From Ensifer sp. LCM 4579 (GTDB taxonomy: Bacteria > Pseudomonadota > Alphaproteobacteria > Rhizobiales > Rhizobiaceae), in the NCBI RefSeq assembly GCF_001854885.1, contig NZ_MDDV01000024.1, positions 182,128 through 246,127 on the forward strand: 64,000 bases of DNA, given 5' to 3'. This document shows, one piece after another, positions 60,004-64,000 of the stretch. Position 1 is the stretch's first letter. Every line of letters begins with the position of its first letter. The translations under genes were made by a program, and so were the position numbers. The notes beneath the pieces were generated by a model. That model had not been told where the DNA came from, searched no databases, and saw nothing but the letters and a program-made list of their open reading frames with translations.

Positions 60004-60346
60004 AGTCTCCCTCGGTTGCGGAGATGCTTAATGGCTTATCTGCGTTGCCAGTGCAAGCGGTCGCAATTCCGTCAGTAGGCCCCGCACCGAGCGGCAGGAT
60101 CGCGCAGGTCCCCTCAAGAGGCGCCGGTGCATGTCCTTGCACCGGGAAGAATGGATGATCCGCGAACCATTGCCGAATCGTCAGGTTCAGGCCGAATCCG
60201 TCTTCCGGACGACTGCAGTAATCCGCGTTGTACGTGTTCCCGTCCATGTCAGTGATGTTGCAGCGGAGAATAAAGACGCCGACTTCGCTCGTGGCCTTGA
60301 TCGAAGCAACAGAGTTCAGTGTCGGGTGGACAGATGTTGTCGACAT
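59936..60346 (-). CDS. Phage tail-associated protein, possibly 3'-truncated
   Basis: 136 residues. ATSEVGVFILRCNITDMDGN, TYNADYCSRPEDGFGLNLTI and RQWFADHPFFPVQG resemble rhizobial prophage proteins found after tail fibre genes. The last 40 residues (from about GTCAILPLG to KSNKAHRPHSKD) look low-quality and run over the start of the methyltransferase gene, so the original end may have been lost. Starts 1 bp after the tail gene stop. Confidence 0.55.
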   Translation of the reverse strand: MSTTSVHPTLNSVASIKATSEVGVFILRCNITDMDGNTYNADYCSRPEDGFGLNLTIRQWFADHPFFPVQGHAPAPLEGTCAILPLGAGPTDGIATACTGNADKPLSISATEGDYDAGRDEELRKSNKAHRPHSKD

Positions 60347-61522
60347 TTATGCAACCCTCTGCAGAAGGGTCCAGCCGTCACCATTTGTCCCGCGAGCCCG
60401 CCAGGTTCCCGACAATACAGAACCCGCATCCGTATGGCCGGAATAGAGATACTGATAGTTGAGGTTTGAACGCAGACTTGGCGTTACTGAGGCGTTCCGC
60501 GCGATGTTATTAGTATAACATAAAATGATGTGTCCCAAAGGAAAGCTAGTGTCATTCGCACCGGTACCAGTATAAACCTCCGCCGCCGTAAACCCCAACG
60601 CATGCGTATGGCTCGAGGGCGTAACGGAATTTGTCGTCGAGTTGGTGATGCTGCCGGGCGTCCCCAGCGTCAGCGTCCGGTTGGCGGCAAGGTCGCCGCC
60701 GCCGGTCAGGCCGTTGCCGGCGGTGATCGTCCGCGCTTCCGGCGCCACGCCAAGAGCGTCGTAGTTTCCAGCCGTCAGAATTTGGCTTCCGAACAGATAG
60801 CCTATGTTCGTGTCGCCCTCCAGTTGAAGCGGGTGCGGGGTGTCCCAGGCTCCGTTCCCCGTCCTGTCGACGAGGACGTGGAAATTCTGGGAATCGACAT
60901 AGGCCCAGAAGTCATAGGCACCGGATGTCGTGTCGGTGAATTTGAGCCTGGGATTCCCGCCGGATATCTCGATCTCGTTTCCGCTGGTCGCGATCTTCCC
61001 TGAAACGGAAAGCGTGGTGATGCCGGAATAGGCACCGGAAATCCGAGCGTCGGGGACCGTGCCGGCCGTGAGGTTGGACGCATCGTTGGCGCCGAGCGTC
61101 GCGCGCGCTGCGGCTGCATCCGCGTCGTTGAGAAGCGTCTGCATGAATGCCGAAACACCGAGCGTCGTCAGCGCGGCCGCGGCGTTCGCATCGCCGAGCA
61201 GCGTCCGCGCGAAGGGCGTCAGCGCCGTCGTCGCATAGGCATCTGCCGCGGTCGTGTAGATCATCCTGTCGGCCGAGGTGGTAAGCCCGGAAATCGAAGT
61301 GAGCGCGGCATGGGCCGTCTGGGCGCCGAGCGCCGTTCGGGCGGCGCTTGCCGATGTGGCACCGGTTCCGCCCGCGGTGATCGGCCGCGCGGCATTGGCA
61401 TCGGCCGTCAGGTCGTCGATCAGCGCGTTATAGGGCACGCTCTGGATCGTCGTGTTCGGCACGCCCTTGGTGCCGGCCGGGGGTGAATAGACTCCGCCTG
61501 TTCTTGGCAATGGTGCCTCCAT
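60347..61522 (-). CDS. Phage tail fibre-like protein
   Basis: 391 residues. Ala/Thr-rich repeats such as ARPITAGGTGATSASAARTA, LLGDANAAAALTTLG and DAAAARATLGANDASNLTAG are typical of phage tail fibre stalks. Near the end, NNIARNASVTPSLRSNLNYQ and RARGTNGDGWTLLQRVA. ATG 61522 is the start after the stop region of the S74-type gene. The receptor-binding function is inferred. Confidence 0.78.
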   Translation of the reverse strand: MEAPLPRTGGVYSPPAGTKGVPNTTIQSVPYNALIDDLTADANAARPITAGGTGATSASAARTALGAQTAHAALTSISGLTTSADRMIYTTAADAYATTALTPFARTLLGDANAAAALTTLGVSAFMQTLLNDADAAAARATLGANDASNLTAGTVPDARISGAYSGITTLSVSGKIATSGNEIEISGGNPRLKFTDTTSGAYDFWAYVDSQNFHVLVDRTGNGAWDTPHPLQLEGDTNIGYLFGSQILTAGNYDALGVAPEARTITAGNGLTGGGDLAANRTLTLGTPGSITNSTTNSVTPSSHTHALGFTAAEVYTGTGANDTSFPLGHIILCYTNNIARNASVTPSLRSNLNYQYLYSGHTDAGSVLSGTWRARGTNGDGWTLLQRVA

Positions 61523-61568
61523 CAAATCTAAGCCGGGAGCATCTCGGGGAACGTCACGAAAGGTCGGC

Positions 61569-62930
61569 TTACTTTGGCATCTTCCCCGCCGCGAAGAGCC
61601 GCCCATAATCCACTCGCCGCATGCCGTCGGGTCCGCGGACGACCGCATCGGGGCGGGTCTTCTCCACCTCCTGCGCCATCACGCCGACATGCTTCGGCCC
61701 GCCGGCGGGCTCGCCCTTGTAACGGTATTCGTAGAGATTGTGCCCCTTGAGCCTGCCCACCTTCTCGATGTTCTTCTTGGCGCGGCGGTCGGAAAGCGGG
61801 ATTTTCCCGAACATGCCAAGGACGTTTCCGAGCAAGCTGCTTCCCGCCTGCTGCCGCGCGTTATAGGCCGCCACCTGGTTCTGGTAGTTCTGCTGCACCA
61901 GGCCTGCATAATCCACCGGCTGGATCGATTGCCCCTGCGTCGGCACGAAGTTCGGGTTCGTCACCTGCGCGCCGGAAAGCAGCGCCGAAATCTCGTTGAT
62001 CGGCTGGTTTCGCATCGCATATTGCTCGTTCAGATAGTTCGAGCGCGCCGCATTGCGGGCGTTGAGCAGCGCCTGTTGCGCATTGAAGCCCTGGTCCTTG
62101 AGCGCGTTGTTGGCGGCCGTTGCCGATTGGCCGTTCTGATGCATCTGCTGCAGCGCATTGTTGCTGAAATCGGCATTCTGCAGCGCCTGGCCATAGGCCT
62201 GCGCCTGTGCCGCATTTTCAAAACCCGCCTTGTCTCGCGAGAGGCCCGCGAGCCGCGACTGCTCCTGCCCGGCATTCAGCACGGCCGCAATGCGCGCGTC
62301 GTTCGCCGCCCGGTTCGCCTCGTCGATCGCGCGGTCATAGGCCTGCGATCCCGGCTGCAGCCCCTGGTTCGCAAGTCGCGTTTCCAGGGCGCTGCGGTCG
62401 CGCTCGAGCTCCGGGTTGAGGCGGGCCATCAGCGCCTCCTCATATCTGCGCGTGTCCAGATCCGTATCGTAGCTGCGCGTCAACCTGCCGGCATCGCCGA
62501 CAGAACTCGCAAGCTTCGGCCCGCCGGAAAACTGCTGGTATTGCGGCAGTGCGAGCTTCGATGGGTCGCCCGCCGCCGGCGCGCCGGAAAGGTCCACCGG
62601 CTTGCCGAGCAGGTCCGTCAGCCGGGAGGACTGCTGGTTCGCAAGCGTCGCGAGATTGAGGTTCGCGCCATCGTTCTCTCTCTTGATCGCCGCCTGCTCG
62701 GGAGAGAGCTCCTGGACCGCCGTCCAACTCGGCAGGTCATAGGCCTTGCCGCTCATCGGATCGGTCCACTTGTTCGTGCCCGACACCTTGTAGGTAAAGC
62801 TGCCGTCCGGCGTGACCTGGTTGACATTGCCGATATAGCCATTGGCAACGGCCGTCCCGATATTCGTCGAAGTCTGCGCCGCCGCCGTCGCCTTCGGATC
62901 GGGGGGAGTGGGGGCTTTCGATTTTCCCAT
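61569..62930 (-). CDS. Phage structural/tail protein with S74 intramolecular chaperone end
   Basis: 453 residues. The middle is Gln/Ala/Asn-rich (FENAAQAQAYGQALQNADFS) as in internal virion or tail proteins; the end has LSDRRAKKNIEKVGRLKGHN, YEYRYKGEPAGGPKHVGVMA and a QEVEKTRPDAV motif, an S74-type chaperone that cuts itself after trimer assembly. MGKSKAPTPPDPKATAAAQT starts the protein. It is the first gene of the phage remnant on this strand. Confidence 0.82.
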   Translation of the reverse strand: MGKSKAPTPPDPKATAAAQTSTNIGTAVANGYIGNVNQVTPDGSFTYKVSGTNKWTDPMSGKAYDLPSWTAVQELSPEQAAIKRENDGANLNLATLANQQSSRLTDLLGKPVDLSGAPAAGDPSKLALPQYQQFSGGPKLASSVGDAGRLTRSYDTDLDTRRYEEALMARLNPELERDRSALETRLANQGLQPGSQAYDRAIDEANRAANDARIAAVLNAGQEQSRLAGLSRDKAGFENAAQAQAYGQALQNADFSNNALQQMHQNGQSATAANNALKDQGFNAQQALLNARNAARSNYLNEQYAMRNQPINEISALLSGAQVTNPNFVPTQGQSIQPVDYAGLVQQNYQNQVAAYNARQQAGSSLLGNVLGMFGKIPLSDRRAKKNIEKVGRLKGHNLYEYRYKGEPAGGPKHVGVMAQEVEKTRPDAVVRGPDGMRRVDYGRLFAAGKMPK

Positions 62931-63200
62931 GAGAGCACCTTGTTGGAGAATGGATGAGTGGTAGGAGGAAAGACGGTGCCTGGCTCAGATGACTTTCGAG
63001 CTCTGGCTGAGGCTTGCGCGTGGATCCTCGGCTCAATCCTTTGGTTTAACCGGAGGACGAGGACGACTGAGTCTCGGATCAGTCCTCGAGTCTCAGAGGA
63101 CGAGAATGACCTATCGCGAGACCTTGGGATGTGACGGATGCGGCTGCGCAGGTGACGATCCTCGCCAGCGCCAAGCGAGTCTGACTAGACTTAATCACTC
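62931..63200. other. Phage-remnant boundary gap
   Basis: 270 bp with no gene that I can support. It holds an imperfect dyad near 63057-63090 (GACTGAG and TCAGTC parts around GTCTCGGA). It may mark the end of the phage genes; no tRNA or clear attachment site is seen. Confidence 0.35.
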
Positions 63201-63217
63201 CTAATCATTATGATTAG
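63201..63217 (+). promoter_or_regulatory. Operator of the RHH/ParE pair
   Basis: CTAATCA (63201-63207) and TGATTAG (63211-63217) are a perfect inverted repeat with a TTA spacer, 23 bp before the antitoxin ATG. Such dyads are bound by the antitoxin itself to repress its operon. Confidence 0.7.
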
Positions 63218-63240
63218 CTTTGAATCGAAGAGGATTTTTG

Positions 63241-63500
63241 ATGGAAACAAGGGTCTTAACTGCTCACGTGCCGCGACCGCTGGCGGAGAAGGTGGACGAG
63301 ATCGCGGCGCGGCTGGAACGATCGCGCGGCTGGATTGTCAAGCAGGCGCTGTCTGCCTGGATCGATCAAGAAGAAGAGCGCCGGCGCTTGACGCTGGAGG
63401 CGTTGGCGGATGTCGACGACGGCCATGTTATTGATCACCAGGCCATTGAAGCCTGGGCCAACAGCCTCGACAGCGATAAGCCTCTGCAGCCGCCGCTGTG

Positions 63501-63501
<1 letters not shown>
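63241..63501 (+). CDS. Ribbon-helix-helix antitoxin (CopG/ParD-like)
   Basis: 86 residues. VLTAHVPRPLAEKVDEIAAR, LERSRGWIVKQALSAWID is the RHH fold (one strand and two helices), followed by an acidic C-terminal tail (LADVDDGHVIDHQAIEAWAN) that binds the toxin. GAGG lies upstream of ATG 63241. The toxin gene begins inside its stop codon (TGATG). Confidence 0.9.
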
Positions 63502-63816
<315 letters not shown>

Positions 63817-63838
63817 GCCTTATCGAAAAGGGGTTCCT

Positions 63839-64000
63839 GTGGCGGCGAAAGACCGTACTTCGAATGTTAAGGTGGATGCAGTGCTGGTACGCGCCGAGGA
63901 ACTTGACGCGCTCGACTCCATCCGCGGCCGTGACCAGCTGGCTGCGCTGCTGACCGAAGACGACGTCGCGACCTTAAAACATCTCGCCAGCGAAGGCATA
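63839..64000 (+). CDS. Start of a probable site-specific integrase (partial at window end)
   Basis: From GTG 63839 the frame stays open to the edge of the window: VAAKDRTSNVKVDAVLVRAE, then LTEDDVATLKHLASEGI. That last segment resembles the N-terminal SAM-like domain of rhizobial tyrosine recombinases. AAAAGGGG precedes the GTG. The catalytic part lies beyond the window, so the assignment is tentative. Confidence 0.5.
   Translation, partial: MAAKDRTSNVKVDAVLVRAEELDALDSIRGRDQLAALLTEDDVATLKHLASEGI

Overview
The window looks like a chromosome or megaplasmid segment of a Sinorhizobium/Ensifer-type alphaproteobacterium. The evidence is high G+C coding DNA, DUF1127 proteins, a complete uxs1-uxe-apsS-apsH1-apsE-apsH2 cluster as known from Sinorhizobium meliloti, and rhizobium-style palindromic intergenic repeats. 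No rRNA, tRNA or CRISPR array was recognised. All assignments come from reading the sequence and from memory of protein families; no database was searched.

Region by region: 1-7.1 kb carries small metabolic and regulatory units (DMT exporter, nitroreductase with a divergent LysR, GNAT, an EutC/EutB-like pair, and ArsR-AHSA1-GST). 7.2-12.6 kb and 22.5-28.0 kb are two halves of a corrinoid methyl-transfer system: MttB-like methyltransferase, 4Fe-4S protein, corrinoid protein, DUF1638, formyltransferase-like protein, then PF13769 protein, MetV-like, MetF-like, methyl-THF:corrinoid methyltransferase, a small unknown protein and a RACo-like activator. Together they could demethylate a methylated amine (glycine-betaine-like), pass the methyl group through a corrinoid protein to tetrahydrofolate and oxidise it. 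Both halves share an operator-like motif. Between the halves lie the arabinose-containing polysaccharide (aps) operon (13.2-19.2 kb), in which apsH1 appears frameshifted, plus hydrolase, VOC, HAD and entericidin genes.

28.4-33.1 kb holds the most unusual pair: a response-regulator receiver fused to a complete glutamate dehydrogenase, followed 42 bp later by a soluble PAS/hybrid histidine kinase with two receivers and an HPt domain. After a broken ABC-ATPase remnant, 33.6-46.3 kb holds regulators and signalling genes (LysR, DUF1127, a Hint-domain protein, a GlxA/AraC regulator, MarR with a SnoaL-like protein, two paralogous double-receiver proteins, an adenylate cyclase, a CBS protein and TerC). 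46.3-53.4 kb holds an MscS-type channel, DUF924, a cobalamin riboswitch with a DUF1636 gene, a DASS transporter and tandem lipoproteins.

53.4-64 kb is phage-derived: a lysis cassette (endolysin, spanin pair, DUF1515) and tail genes, separated by about 5 kb of A+T-richer genes for surface modification (GMC oxidoreductase, methyltransferases, glycosyltransferase, FkbM). A RHH/ParE toxin-antitoxin pair, a 40-bp AG repeat and the start of what may be a tyrosine recombinase close the window.
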